A DNA stretch of 64,000 bases from Amycolatopsis jejuensis. Its GTDB lineage: Bacteria; Actinomycetota; Actinomycetes; Mycobacteriales; Pseudonocardiaceae. The notes beneath the pieces were generated by a model. It was not told the origin of the DNA and did not search any database. It saw only the letters and a list, made by a program, of their open reading frames with translations. The position numbers were made by a program, and so were the translations under genes. Of the stretch, positions 25,488 to 34,184 are shown one piece after another. The stretch spans positions 25,791 through 89,790 of the forward strand of contig NZ_JNYZ01000049.1 in assembly GCF_000717335.1 (NCBI RefSeq). Direction: 5' to 3'. Each line of letters opens with the position of its first letter. Positions within the stretch are counted from its first letter, which is position 1.

Positions 25488-25952
25488 TCAGCAGTAGAAC
25501 GCGCAGGTGGCCGTTCCCGCCGCGGCGAGGGACCCGATGAACAGCACCAGGAAGATCACCGCCGGGATGGCCGCGATGATGCCGCACACCAGGCCCGCGA
25601 TGGCCATTCCCTGTCCGGTCCAGCCGGGTTTGCCCGCTTGGACCATGCCGCCCCAGGAGAGGCCGATCGCGGTGATCGCCGCGATCACGTCGAAGAACGG
25701 CACCCAGAACGAGATCAACGCGACGATCCCGACGACCATCCCGGCCACCGCAAGCCCGCTGGTCTTGGCCGGGGCGGGATAACCGCCATAGGGAGCCCCG
25801 TACTGCGGCGCGCCGTATGGCTGCGGAGCCCCGTACGGCTGCGGCACCCCACCGTAAGGCGACGGCACCGGCCCGGACGGAGGCCCCGGGTACGGCTGCC
25901 CCGGAGTCGGCTCCTGGCCGGGATACGGCTGCTGCTGGTAGGGGTCCGTCAT
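25488..25952 (-). CDS. DUF4190-like membrane protein with Pro/Tyr/Gln-rich N-terminus
   Basis: This 154-residue protein has a low-complexity cytoplasmic N-terminus built from PYGAPQ, PYPG and PYGG repeats (residues 1-58). Two or three hydrophobic segments follow: AVAGMVVGIVALISFWVPFF, VIAAITAIGLSW and the C-terminal ICGIIAAIPAVIFLVLFIGSL-like helix. This layout matches the DUF4190 family of small actinobacterial membrane proteins of unknown function. ATG 25952 is preceded by AGGAG; longer ORFs upstream are artefacts. Its neighbours on either side are non-coding repeat regions, so context gives no functional hint. Confidence 0.8.
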   Translation of the reverse strand: MTDPYQQQPYPGQEPTPGQPYPGPPSGPVPSPYGGVPQPYGAPQPYGAPQYGAPYGGYPAPAKTSGLAVAGMVVGIVALISFWVPFFDVIAAITAIGLSWGGMVQAGKPGWTGQGMAIAGLVCGIIAAIPAVIFLVLFIGSLAAAGTATCAFYC

Positions 25953-26976
25953 AGGTGCACTCCTGCGGCTTCGGTGACGCTGGGTATTCGCCGGATCGAG
26001 GTGGAACGTTACGAGATCTGATTCTCGCCCGCCGCGGCCCGGCGAGCATGGAGAACCGCGAAATTGAGGGGTGATTCTTGCGGGTTCCACACGGTGGTGG
26101 CCGGGGTTGCGGTGATGGCGCCCCTGAAATGACGAACACGATGCGGGCAGGGGTGGGCCTCGCCCCGCCGAAGGTACGGAGGGGTCGGCCGGGCTCTGGC
26201 TGCGGACCCGATGGCTCGGGGTGGGGCAACCCGATGGGCTGGATCAGTGGCGGATCCGGGTGGTTCGGTAGGGGTTCGGGTCGCGCGCTGGGTCGGCGGC
26301 GATGCGCCGGAAGGGGAGTGGCTCGGCGGTTTGGGGCCCCTCGTTCGGCAGGCCGGACGGGAAGACTGGTCACCAACTGGACAGGTGGAGCAGCGGGGGC
26401 CCGCTGGGTGATCCGGGCAGCCGGGGGCTGTCGTTGGCTGGGTCGGGTGGAGTCGCGAACCGCGCGGGAACCGGCTGGGCGAAGCGGCCTGAGTTGGTCG
26501 GGGCCGGTTGGGCAACAGGTGGGTGGCTCGGGAACTGCATGCGACAACGGGCGGCTGCAGTTGACCGGTCGGCAGGCTGGACGAAGCACCAAACCGGCCG
26601 GTCGTCCGTCGGAAGACCGGCCGGTTCGGCTGGGTTACCTCACTGGCGTCGCCCGCTGAGTTGTGAAGCCCGGTTACCTCGGTTGCTGACGCATTGCCCG
26701 CGGTGTTGTGGCGTCCGGTTGCTTTGGTTGCTGAGGCGTCGCGCGCTGGGTCGTGACGTCCGGTTGCTTCGGTTGCTGACGCATTGCCCGCTGAGTCGTG
26801 ACGCCCGGTTGCGTCCGGCGCTGAGCTGGTGCCTGGTGGCTTAGCTCAGGCGGAATTGGTACACCCTTCAGCCGCACCTCAGGGACCGGCGGTGTCTCCC
26901 GGGGAGTGGGTCCCAGCGGGTAGGGCCGGTTTCCCGGAGGCAGGTGTGTCTCCACTAAGTGGAGGCGTCGTCCACC
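25953..26976. other. 1-kb gap without a recognised gene
   Basis: The interval has open frames on both strands because of GC-rich low complexity, but none shows a conserved domain or credible start. It contains G/C-rich words such as GGGCTCTGGCTGCGG from 26150 to 26640 and the 45-bp tandem array at 26646-26825. A minus-strand ORF at 26674-26955 reads 15-residue repeats of the form QPxVTTQRAxxQQPK; I regard it as non-coding. Confidence 0.6.
26646..26825. repeat. 45-bp tandem array, four units
   Basis: The units are 26646-26690, 26691-26735, 26736-26780 and 26781-26825, each containing a GTCCGGTTGC-like core and, except the last, GGTTGCTGA. Units alternate between GCGTCG and GCATTG openings, suggesting a 90-bp higher-order duplication. 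On the minus strand three units read as an open 15-residue repeat and the fourth contains a stop. Confidence 0.85.
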
Positions 26977-27303
26977 TCAGTCCGCTGCTGGGGGCCTTCC
27001 TCGATACTCGCGCAGTTCCCGGCGGCTTTCGTGGCGGGTGCGGCGGCGGTCGGCGCGGCGTTCGTAGTAGCCGGTGCAGTCGCGGCAGCCGTCGCTGCCT
27101 CCGGATTGGGCGTGGAGGTAGAAGTCGGTTGCGCGCCAGTGGCAGCCCATCGTCGAGACGTGGCCCATCGACTCCGTGGCTCGCGTGATGTCCGGCGGCA
27201 GCGTGCAGTGCCCGTCGCGGTGGTCGTGGGCTGGGCGGCACGTCCGCATCGGCTCGTCGGCCATTCGCACCCACCACGGGCGGGTCTTGTCGGTCCTGCT
27301 CAT
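26977..27303 (-). CDS. Small Cys/His-rich hypothetical protein
   Basis: This 108-residue protein of unknown function starts MSRTDKTRPWWVRMADEP. It has scattered Cys and His (RTCRPAHDHRDGHC, MGCHWRATDFYLH, DGCRDCTGYYERR), which could form a zinc site, and an Arg-rich C-terminus. It begins at an ATG with AAAGG about seven bases upstream, which supports a real gene. I recognise no family name. It follows the sugar ABC operon on the same strand after a hairpin at 27325-27343, so it may have its own promoter in the 94-nt gap (TTGTCA near 27390 is a possible -35). Confidence 0.6.
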   Translation of the reverse strand: MSRTDKTRPWWVRMADEPMRTCRPAHDHRDGHCTLPPDITRATESMGHVSTMGCHWRATDFYLHAQSGGSDGCRDCTGYYERRADRRRTRHESRRELREYRGRPPAAD

Positions 27304-27324
27304 CGGTCACCTTTCGGCTCCGTG

Positions 27325-27343
27325 ACGGCCCCGGACGGGCCGT
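27325..27343 (-). terminator. Hairpin after the sugar ABC operon
   Basis: ACGGCCC (27325-27331) and GGGCCGT (27337-27343) form a 7-bp GC stem with a 5-nt loop, 55 nt past the permease stop and 22 nt before the small gene start. It may end the ABC transcript or act in the leader of the small gene. Confidence 0.4.
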
Positions 27344-27397
27344 ACCTAGAGCTGGTGCACCGTGATCACCTCCTTCCACTCCCTGACAAGATCCACT

Positions 27398-28216
27398 CTA
27401 CCCCTTCAACCCCGCCTCCATCACGCCTCGCACGAGATAGCGTTGCAGGAAAGCAAAAAGAAAAACGATCGGCAGGATCGACAGCGCGGCGGCCAGGAAC
27501 AGCAGGTTCAGCTGCGGGTTCTGCGCGGTCAGCAAACCCGACAGCGCGACCTGCACCGTCCACGAATCCGGCGACTGCGCGATGATCAGCGGCCACAGGA
27601 AAGCATTCCAGCTGCCGATCACGGTGATCACCGCGATGGCCGCGAAGAAGCCCCGCGAATTGGGCACCACGATCCGCCGGAACACGCCCCAGCGGGTGAG
27701 CCCGTCGACGCGACCTGCGTCCTCCAGTTCCCGCGGGAAGTCCAGGAAGTACTGCCGGAACAGGAAAACACTGAACGCGCTGAACAAGCCCGGGATCACC
27801 AGCCCGCGGAAGTCCGACAGCCAGCCCAGCGAGGACACCACCACGAAGCTCGGCACGAACGTGACCGACGTCGGGATCATCAGCGTGGCCAGCACTGCAT
27901 AGAAGACCGGCTTCGCATAGCGGGACGGCACCCGTGCCAGGCCGTAGCCCGCCAGTGAGCAGAGCACCAGCAGGCCGACGGTCTGCAGAACCGCGACAAT
28001 GACAGAATTGAGAATGCTGCGCGCAAAAGGTACGTCAGGTTGCTGGAAGAGCTTGGCGAGGTTCTCCCAGTGTACCTGTTTCGGCCACCATGTCCAACCC
28101 GGCGACGTGATCTCCGCGCGGGACGCAAGACCGTTGCGCAGCAACAGATAGAACGGCACCAGGAACAGGATGGCGGACAGCGTCAGCGCCGTCCAGCGCA
28201 CCGCCGCGCGGATCAT
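27398..28216 (-). CDS. Carbohydrate ABC transporter permease (MalG-type, CUT1)
   Basis: This 272-residue inner-membrane permease has six predicted helices and the EAA loop DFPRELEDAGRVDGLTRWGVFRRIVVP, which couples to the ATPase. The N-terminal PFYLLLRNGLASRAEI and long first periplasmic loop fit MalG/UgpE-type CUT1 permeases. Its ATG overlaps the stop of the partner permease (ATGA). With the upstream permease and lipoprotein it forms a binding-protein-dependent importer for an oligosaccharide or polyol. No ATPase gene is linked, so a shared MsiK-like ATPase is expected. Confidence 0.9.
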   Translation of the reverse strand: MIRAAVRWTALTLSAILFLVPFYLLLRNGLASRAEITSPGWTWWPKQVHWENLAKLFQQPDVPFARSILNSVIVAVLQTVGLLVLCSLAGYGLARVPSRYAKPVFYAVLATLMIPTSVTFVPSFVVVSSLGWLSDFRGLVIPGLFSAFSVFLFRQYFLDFPRELEDAGRVDGLTRWGVFRRIVVPNSRGFFAAIAVITVIGSWNAFLWPLIIAQSPDSWTVQVALSGLLTAQNPQLNLLFLAAALSILPIVFLFAFLQRYLVRGVMEAGLKG

Positions 28217-29124
28217 GACGCGCTCCGATCGAAGCGGAAGAGCTTGCCCTGCAACAGAGTCACTATCGCGATCAGTAACGCCAGGATCATCGCGCCCGCG
28301 CTGCCGCGTCCGAGATCCTGCCCGCCCGAGCCGAGTGACGTGTAGTAGAGGTACACCAGCGGCGGTCGCGCGAACGGTGGATAACCGCGGGAATCGCCCA
28401 TGATGTTGTAGAACTCGTCGAATGCCTGGTACGCGTTGATGAGATTCAGCAGCAGCACGGCAATCGACGTCGCCCGCAGCTGGGGCAGCGTGATGTGCCG
28501 GAACACCTGCCACCCCGGCTTGGCGCCGTCCAGCCACGCCGCCTCGTACAGCTGCGCGGGAATTCGTTGCAGTGCGGCGATGAACAGGATCAGGTAGAAG
28601 CCGAGCTGCAGCCACAGCCGGGCAGTCACCAGCACCACCCAGTACAACGGCGGGTGCACGGTGCCGGTCCACGCCACCGGGTCCACGCCGAAGATGCCGA
28701 GCACGGTGTTCGCGAGTCCATATCGGACTCCGGAGAACAGTGACGTCTTCCAGATCAGCGACGCCACCACGTACGAACACGCGAACGGCAGGAAGAACAC
28801 TGACCGGAAGAACGCCCGCGCGAACCGCAGCTGGTTCACGCCCACCGCCAAAGCCAGCGACAGCACAAAAGTGAGCGGCACGATGAACGCTGCGAACACG
28901 CTGAATGTACCGAGACTCGACACGAACGGGCCGTCGGTGAGCATGTGCGCGTAATTGTCCAGGCCCACGAAGACGCTGGGGGTGACCGTGTTGCGTGCGT
29001 CGAAGAACGACAGGTACAGGCTCCACCCGATCGGCACGTACGCGAATACAGCCAGACCAGCCAGGAACGGACCCACAAACCCCCAGAACGCCAGCGTATC
29101 CCGAGCTTTCCGGGAAAGCGTCAC
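28213..29124 (-). CDS. Carbohydrate ABC transporter permease (MalF/UgpA-type)
   Basis: This 303-residue permease has six transmembrane helices and the EAA motif YEAAWLDGAKPGWQVFRHITLPQL. The N-terminal helix FWGFVGPFLAGLAVFAYVPIGWSLYLSFFDA is typical of UgpA/LacF-like CUT1 subunits. The GTG at 29124 overlaps the stop of the substrate-binding-protein gene (GTGA), and the stop overlaps the next permease start, so all three subunits are translationally coupled. The substrate is inferred only as a sugar or glycerol-phosphate-like compound. Confidence 0.9.
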   Translation of the reverse strand: MTLSRKARDTLAFWGFVGPFLAGLAVFAYVPIGWSLYLSFFDARNTVTPSVFVGLDNYAHMLTDGPFVSSLGTFSVFAAFIVPLTFVLSLALAVGVNQLRFARAFFRSVFFLPFACSYVVASLIWKTSLFSGVRYGLANTVLGIFGVDPVAWTGTVHPPLYWVVLVTARLWLQLGFYLILFIAALQRIPAQLYEAAWLDGAKPGWQVFRHITLPQLRATSIAVLLLNLINAYQAFDEFYNIMGDSRGYPPFARPPLVYLYYTSLGSGGQDLGRGSAGAMILALLIAIVTLLQGKLFRFDRSAS

Positions 29125-30425
29125 CCGAACAGGCGTTTCAGCTCGGACTGCGCGACGGTGACCGCGGCCTTCGTTTCCGCCACCGGATCCGCGCCTTCCT
29201 TGGCGATTTTCGCCACCGCGTCCGAAAGCGCGGTGTTCGCCGCCTGTGTCCACATTGGACCGCCGACGAGGTGGCTGTTCTCCTTCACGAACCGGGCCAC
29301 GTCGGCCGCCGGGCCGGACTTCAGCGTGTCGGCCTTGTCGATGAGGCTCTGCCGGGCGGGTACGTGAAAGCCGTAGCGGGTGGCGAACTCCAGCTGGTCG
29401 TCGGTCTGGTCGATCCAGAGCCACTTCACGAATGCCTTGGCCTCGTTGACGTGCGCGCTCTTGGCGTTGACCATCGCTCCGTACGCGCCCACCGGCACCG
29501 ACGGCGCGCCGCTGCCGTCCAGCTTCGGGAACGGCAGCACGGCGAAATCGTCGTTGAGCGCGTCGCGGATCTTCAGGATGTTCCACAGCCCGGTCCACTG
29601 CATTGCGCACAGCCCGTCGATGAGCGCGCTTGGATCCGACCAGTCCGCCGGCGCACCGAGCAACAGCGAACCGTTGGCGTTCAACGTACGCAGCTTCCCG
29701 AACGCCGCGGCCGCACGCGGATCGTCGAACCCGACCGCCCGGTTGCCGTTCTTCAGGTAGTCCAGCCCGGCCGACCACAGCAGTGGCCCGGTGAGCGTGC
29801 CGACGCCACCGTCGTTGCCTGCGAACAGCCCCTTCACGCCGTCCTTGGTCAGCTTGCCCGCCGCGTCGATCAGCTCGTCGACCGTCTGCGGCGGCTGCAC
29901 TCCTACCGCCTGCAGCATGCTCTTGCGGTAGAAGAGCACCTGCGTGTCGGTGGCCTGCGGGATGCCGTAGACCTTGCCCTCCACGGTCTGCGCGGCAAGC
30001 ACCGCCGGGCTGAAGTCGTTCTTCACCGGCGCGACGAGGTCGTCGAGCGGCACGACCTGGTTCTGCCGCACCCAGTCGATCTTCACCTGCGCCTCGAAGA
30101 CGTCCGGCACCGCGCTGTTCTGCAGCGCCGTGACGATCTTCGAGTCGTAGTCACCCGGGTTCCACACGACCTCGACCTTCGCACCCGGGTACGACGCCGC
30201 GTAGTTCTTGACGGCCTCCTGCACGCCGTCCTCGCCGTACGCGTGGTACCACTGCTGCAGCGTGACCCGAGGCGCCTGCGACGTGGGCGTGAGCCCCGCC
30301 GACATCGCCGTGGACGGTGGCGGGATTCCCGGACGACCGGTGTCCGACCCGCACGCGGCCGCGACCGCGCCCACCGCAGCCGCCCCTGCCAACGACAGGA
30401 ACGACCTCCTGCTCCGCTGCTGCAT
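29121..30425 (-). CDS. Extracellular sugar-binding lipoprotein (CUT1)
   Basis: This 434-residue solute-binding protein of the MalE/UgpB cluster has an N-terminus (MQQRSRRSFLSLAGAAAVG) combining a twin-arginine motif with a lipobox ending AAAC at Cys25, so it is probably a Tat-exported lipoprotein anchored outside the membrane. Family features include FEAQVKIDW, the GKVYGIPQATDTQVLFYRKS hinge segment and FVKWLWIDQTDDQLEF near the C-terminus. It heads the three-gene importer operon. No hydrolase or regulator is adjacent to reveal the sugar. Confidence 0.9.
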   Translation of the reverse strand: MQQRSRRSFLSLAGAAAVGAVAAACGSDTGRPGIPPPSTAMSAGLTPTSQAPRVTLQQWYHAYGEDGVQEAVKNYAASYPGAKVEVVWNPGDYDSKIVTALQNSAVPDVFEAQVKIDWVRQNQVVPLDDLVAPVKNDFSPAVLAAQTVEGKVYGIPQATDTQVLFYRKSMLQAVGVQPPQTVDELIDAAGKLTKDGVKGLFAGNDGGVGTLTGPLLWSAGLDYLKNGNRAVGFDDPRAAAAFGKLRTLNANGSLLLGAPADWSDPSALIDGLCAMQWTGLWNILKIRDALNDDFAVLPFPKLDGSGAPSVPVGAYGAMVNAKSAHVNEAKAFVKWLWIDQTDDQLEFATRYGFHVPARQSLIDKADTLKSGPAADVARFVKENSHLVGGPMWTQAANTALSDAVAKIAKEGADPVAETKAAVTVAQSELKRLFG

Positions 30426-30525
30426 CCCCGTTTCTCCTCCGACGTGCCGGGAAAGGCTCCTTGCGGGCTTCAGCGTCCCTCACGAAGCCCTTCCCGTACG
30501 CGCAACTCGCCGGAGTTTTACCGGG

Positions 30526-32154
30526 TCAGAGGTGTGAGATGTCGAGCTTTCCCTCGGAGTAGGACGCGCGCAGCCGCTTCTTGTCGAACTTGCCGACGCT
30601 GGTCTTGGGCACCTCCTCCACGAACGTCCAGTTCTCCGGCAGCTGCCACTTCGCGACCTTGTCGGCCAGGTAGTCGCGCAGTTCCTCGGCCGTCGCGCTC
30701 TGTCCTTCCCTGACCACGACGGCGACCAGCGGGCGTTCGTCCCACTTCTCGTCCGGGATGCCGACCACCGCCGCCTCGGCGACCGCCGGATGCCCCATCA
30801 CCGCGTTCTCCAGGTCCACCGACGAAATCCACTCGCCGCCGGACTTGATCACGTCCTTGGCGCGGTCGGTGAGGGTGAGGAACCCGTCCGGGCTGATCTT
30901 GCCGACGTCGCCGGTGCGCAGCCAGCCGTCGTGGAACTTCTCCGGGTCGATCTCGGACCCGCCGTGGTAGGCGCCCGCGATCCACGGCCCGGACACCTCC
31001 AGCTCGCCGACCGCCTCGTTGTCCCAGGGCAGCTCCTGCCCGTCGTCGCCGATCAGCCGGGCCGACACCGACGCCGGGAACCGGCCCTGGGTGTAGCGGT
31101 ACGCCCAGCGTTCCTCGCCGGTGGCGCTCGCCGGCGGCCGGGCGACGCTGCCCAGCGGAGACGTCTCGGTCATGCCCCACGCGTGCAGGATCGGCACGTC
31201 GTAGCGCTCCTCGAAGGCGTGCATCAGCGACGGCGGTGCGGCCGACCCGCCGACCACCACCTCCCGGACGTGGCTGATGTCCTGCGGGTTCGCGTCGAGG
31301 TGCGCGAGGAGCCCCTGCCAGATGGTGGGCACGGCCGCGGCGAACGTCGGCTTCTCCGCGGCCAGCATCGCCGCGATGGGGGCCGGCTGGAGGAACCGGT
31401 CCGGCATCAGCATCGACGCGCCGACCATCATCGACGCGTACGGCAGGCCCCACGACATCGCGTGGAACATCGGCACGATCGCCAGCGCCGTGTCCTCCTG
31501 CGCGAGCCGCATGCTGTCGCTCATGCAGACCTGCATCGAATGCAGCCAGATCGACCGGTGCGAGTAGACGACCCCCTTGGGGTCACCCGTGGTACCGGAC
31601 GTGTAACACATTGCAGCGGCCGAGCGCTCGTCGACCTCCGGCCAGTCGAACTCGTCGGGCTGCCCGGCCAGCAGCTCGGCGTAGGAGTGCACGGTGATGC
31701 CCGCGGGTGCCTCCAGCGCGGCCGCGTCGCCGTTGGCCACGACCACGTGCTTGACCGTCTTCATCCCCGGCAGGTTCTTCGCGAGCAGCGGCACCAGCGT
31801 GCCGTCGACGAGGATGACGTGGTCCTCGGCGTGGTTCGCGACGAACACGAGCTGCTCCGGGAACAGCCGGATGTTCAGCGTGTGCAGCACCGCGCCCATG
31901 GCCGGTACCGCCAGGTAAGCGGCCAGGTGCTCGGCGTTGTTCCACATGAACGTGCCGACCCGCTGGTCGCCGGTGACTCCGAGGCTGCGCAGGGCACCGG
32001 CAAGCCGGGCGGCGTGCTTGCCGAGCTCCGCGTAGCTCTCCCGGCGGGCTTCTGAACCGGTCCAGGTGGCCACTTCGCTCTTCGCGTGCACCTTCGTGCC
32101 GTGGCGCAGCAGCTTCGCCAGCGAAAGCTGTCCGTCCTGCATCGTGCTCAACAT
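30526..32154 (-). CDS. Long-chain fatty-acid-CoA ligase-like AMP-binding enzyme
   Basis: This 542-residue adenylate-forming enzyme of the FadD/AlkK group has the P-loop-like core [19 protein letters not shown], the [12 protein letters not shown] motif, the hinge [30 protein letters not shown], and a C-terminal lysine region [13 protein letters not shown]. It activates a medium- or long-chain carboxylic acid to its CoA thioester. It reads away from the promoter region of mihF. The 100-nt gap downstream separates it from the sugar-binding gene, so it is probably monocistronic. Confidence 0.9.
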   Translation of the reverse strand: MLSTMQDGQLSLAKLLRHGTKVHAKSEVATWTGSEARRESYAELGKHAARLAGALRSLGVTGDQRVGTFMWNNAEHLAAYLAVPAMGAVLHTLNIRLFPEQLVFVANHAEDHVILVDGTLVPLLAKNLPGMKTVKHVVVANGDAAALEAPAGITVHSYAELLAGQPDEFDWPEVDERSAAAMCYTSGTTGDPKGVVYSHRSIWLHSMQVCMSDSMRLAQEDTALAIVPMFHAMSWGLPYASMMVGASMLMPDRFLQPAPIAAMLAAEKPTFAAAVPTIWQGLLAHLDANPQDISHVREVVVGGSAAPPSLMHAFEERYDVPILHAWGMTETSPLGSVARPPASATGEERWAYRYTQGRFPASVSARLIGDDGQELPWDNEAVGELEVSGPWIAGAYHGGSEIDPEKFHDGWLRTGDVGKISPDGFLTLTDRAKDVIKSGGEWISSVDLENAVMGHPAVAEAAVVGIPDEKWDERPLVAVVVREGQSATAEELRDYLADKVAKWQLPENWTFVEEVPKTSVGKFDKKRLRASYSEGKLDISHL

Positions 32155-32617
32155 GGGTGACTCCCGTGGTGCTGGTTCGCCGGTGAACTGGGGTGCCGCC
32201 GACTCTAATCCGGATCGGCCGTCCCGAGCACGATCGAGTTCGGCTACAGCTTGGTCGCGGCTGTCCCGCCAACGGGTGGCGGCCCGGCCCGGTCATGATC
32301 GACTTCTCCCGGCATTTATGTTGCGGGACAAGAAAATGCGGTTTGTTAACTGTCGGGAAATGGAGTCCCGTTCGGGTGAGTTAATGGGGGTCGAAAACCT
32401 CCCTTCGCGGCCGTTTCCACAGGTAGTGAGGGGTCCCTTCACTCCTTCGCGGAAAGCCCGTCAGCGGGTGATAAGTGCGTGTCGGTTGCGCGGACTGCGG
32501 GCACGTGGCGTTTACTGGGGCCGTGGTAAGTGACGGCTGGCCAGCGCTTGCAGCTGCAAGCACTGGGTGAAGGCCGTCGGCCGCGAAAGCGGAGACCTGA
32601 GAGGAAAGGACATTACG
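32155..32617. other. Divergent promoter region between acyl-CoA ligase and mihF
   Basis: This 463-bp gap contains no gene. A hairpin-like element AGTGAGGGGTCCCTTCACT lies at 32425-32443 and resembles half of the dispersed GTGAAGGGAACC palindromes. The 32300-32360 stretch is the least GC-rich part and may hold promoters. GAGGAAAGGA at 32601-32610 is the ribosome-binding site deciding the mihF start. Confidence 0.5.
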
Positions 32618-32929
32618 TTGGCTCTGCCCACGTTGACTCCGGAGCAGCGCGCCGAGGCCCTCGCCAAGGCGGCAGAGGCTCGTAAGGCGCGTTCGGAGCT
32701 GCTTGCTTCGATCAAGTCCGGCAAGGAGAACATCGAGTCGGTGCTCAAGAAGGCCAAGGAGAACAAGACCATCGGTAAAACGAAGGTCACGCAGCTCCTG
32801 AAGGCCGTCCCCGGCCTCGGTGCGGTCAAGGTCGCCGCCCTGCTCGAGCAGGCCGGGATCGACCCCGACCGCCGGGCCGCCGGCCTCGGCGAACGGCAGC
32901 GCGAAGCGCTGATCGACGCGCTCAAGTAA
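32618..32929 (+). CDS. mihF: Integration host factor, actinobacterial type
   Basis: This 103-residue nucleoid-associated protein is of the mIHF/sIHF family, which binds and bends DNA in actinobacteria. It starts at TTG 32618 (LALPTLTPEQRAEAL), seven bases after GAGGAAAGGA; an upstream ATG at 32567 would give 17 unconserved residues. Residues 1-40 are a lysine-rich helix; LLKAVPGLGAVKVAALLEQAGI is the H2TH-like DNA-binding motif; RRAAGLGERQREAL ends the protein. gmk, usually next to mihF, is absent: isochorismate synthase follows instead. A strong hairpin separates the two. Confidence 0.9.
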   Translation: MALPTLTPEQRAEALAKAAEARKARSELLASIKSGKENIESVLKKAKENKTIGKTKVTQLLKAVPGLGAVKVAALLEQAGIDPDRRAAGLGERQREALIDALK

Positions 32930-32943
32930 CCGGACCCCGGCCA

Positions 32944-32994
32944 CCGCGGGGAAGTGTCGCCGAAGGTGTTCTTCCGGCAACACTTTCCCCGCGG
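32944..32994 (+). terminator. Terminator of mihF
   Basis: The arm CCGCGGGGAAGTGTCGCCG (32944-32962) pairs with the region 32975-32994 (CGGCAACACTTTCCCCGCGG) with one bulge and one mismatch, leaving a 12-nt loop. It ends 28 nt before the isochorismate synthase start. Confidence 0.7.
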
Positions 32995-33022
32995 GGCTCC
33001 CGGGTGCTGGGACGCTGGTGGA

Positions 33023-34183
33023 GTGACGACCAGTACCGCGCCGGCGAACCCGGCCGAGACCACCGTCCGATACCAGCGGGGCGACTTCCTGTTCGCGACG
33101 GCCCGGCGGGCCCTGCTCGCGCAGGGGACGCTCGGCACCGTCAGCGACGCCGACCCGCGCCGTTTGGCCAGGTCGGTGGCCACTGAGCTGGACCGTTCGG
33201 GGGTGCCGCTCGCCGTCGGCGTGCTGCCCTTCGACACCGGCCCCGGTGCCACTTCACCGGGGCATCTCGTCCTGCCCCGCACCGTGCAGCGCACCGAGAC
33301 CGACACCCCGGCCGCGCCGCCCGGCGCCGACCTGCCCGCCCCCGTGGCGACCCGGCGGCTCCCGTCCGCCGACGGCCATCGCGAGAACGTACGGGCGACC
33401 GTCGCCGCGCTCGCCGAGCGTGACCTGCGCAAAGCCGTGCTGGCCCGTGCGCTGGAGCTCGAGTTCGACGCCCCGATCCCGGTCGAGCGGATCGTGCGCA
33501 ACCTCGCCCGGGGCAACCCACGCCACTTCACCTACGCCGCCGAACTGCCCGGCGGCGCCACGCTGGTCGGCGCCACCCCTGAGCTGCTGCTTTCCCGCGC
33601 GGGCGACTCTGTGTACACGACTCCGCACGCCGGGTCCATGCCGCGTTCTGCCGACCCCGAAACCGACCGGGCGAACGGCGAAGCCCTCCTCGCATCCGCG
33701 AAGGATCAGGAAGAGCACGCGCTGGTGATCGAGTACGTCGTCGAGGCGCTGCGGCCGTTCTGCCGGAAGCTCGACGTACCGCCCGGGCCGGAGCTCGTGT
33801 CCACGCCCGCGATCTGGCACCTGCGCACGTCCATCACCGGCGAGCTCGTGGACCGTTCGGTGACCGCGCTCGACCTGGCTGCCGCGTTGCATCCGACGCC
33901 GGCCATCTGCGGTACCCCGACGGCCGCCGCGCGCGACCTCGTGCAGGAGCTGGAGCCGTTCGACCGCGGGTACTACGCCGGTGCGGTCGGCTGGGTCGAC
34001 GCGTTCGGCGACGGCGAATGGGCGGTCGCGATCCGCTGTGCCGAGGTGGCCGGCAAGTCGATGCGGCTCTTTGCCGGCGGCGGCATCGTGCCCGCGTCGG
34101 ACCCGGACGCGGAGTACCAGGAGACGATCGCGAAGTTCCGGACCCTGCTCGGCGCGATGGGCCTCGACGACAGCGCGTCCTGA
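33023..34183 (+). CDS. Isochorismate synthase
   Basis: This 386-residue chorismate-utilising enzyme of the EntC/DhbC/MenF group converts chorismate to isochorismate for salicylate/dihydroxybenzoate siderophores or menaquinone. Conserved segments are PHAGSMPRSADPETD, KDQEEHALVIEYVVEAL, LHPTPAICGTPTAAARDLV and EPFDRGYYAGAVGWVDAFGDGEWAVAIR. The GTG at 33023 is supported because the hairpin of mihF lies upstream of it. A phosphopantetheinyl transferase gene is convergent immediately downstream (1-nt gap between stops), consistent with a siderophore role, though the rest of such a cluster is not in this window. Confidence 0.9.
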   Translation: MTTSTAPANPAETTVRYQRGDFLFATARRALLAQGTLGTVSDADPRRLARSVATELDRSGVPLAVGVLPFDTGPGATSPGHLVLPRTVQRTETDTPAAPPGADLPAPVATRRLPSADGHRENVRATVAALAERDLRKAVLARALELEFDAPIPVERIVRNLARGNPRHFTYAAELPGGATLVGATPELLLSRAGDSVYTTPHAGSMPRSADPETDRANGEALLASAKDQEEHALVIEYVVEALRPFCRKLDVPPGPELVSTPAIWHLRTSITGELVDRSVTALDLAAALHPTPAICGTPTAAARDLVQELEPFDRGYYAGAVGWVDAFGDGEWAVAIRCAEVAGKSMRLFAGGGIVPASDPDAEYQETIAKFRTLLGAMGLDDSAS

Positions 34184-34184
34184 A

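Noticed and set aside
26838..26920. tRNA-like D-arm sequence (TTAGCTCAGGCGGAATTGGTA)
   Set aside because: The stretch resembles a D-arm, but there is no matching acceptor stem, anticodon arm or GGTTC-type T-arm downstream, so no tRNA is called.
26674..26955. Minus-strand 93-residue ORF with 15-residue repeats
   Set aside because: It reads the 45-bp tandem array; there is no ribosome-binding site, no domain, and one unit carries a stop, so it is treated as non-coding.
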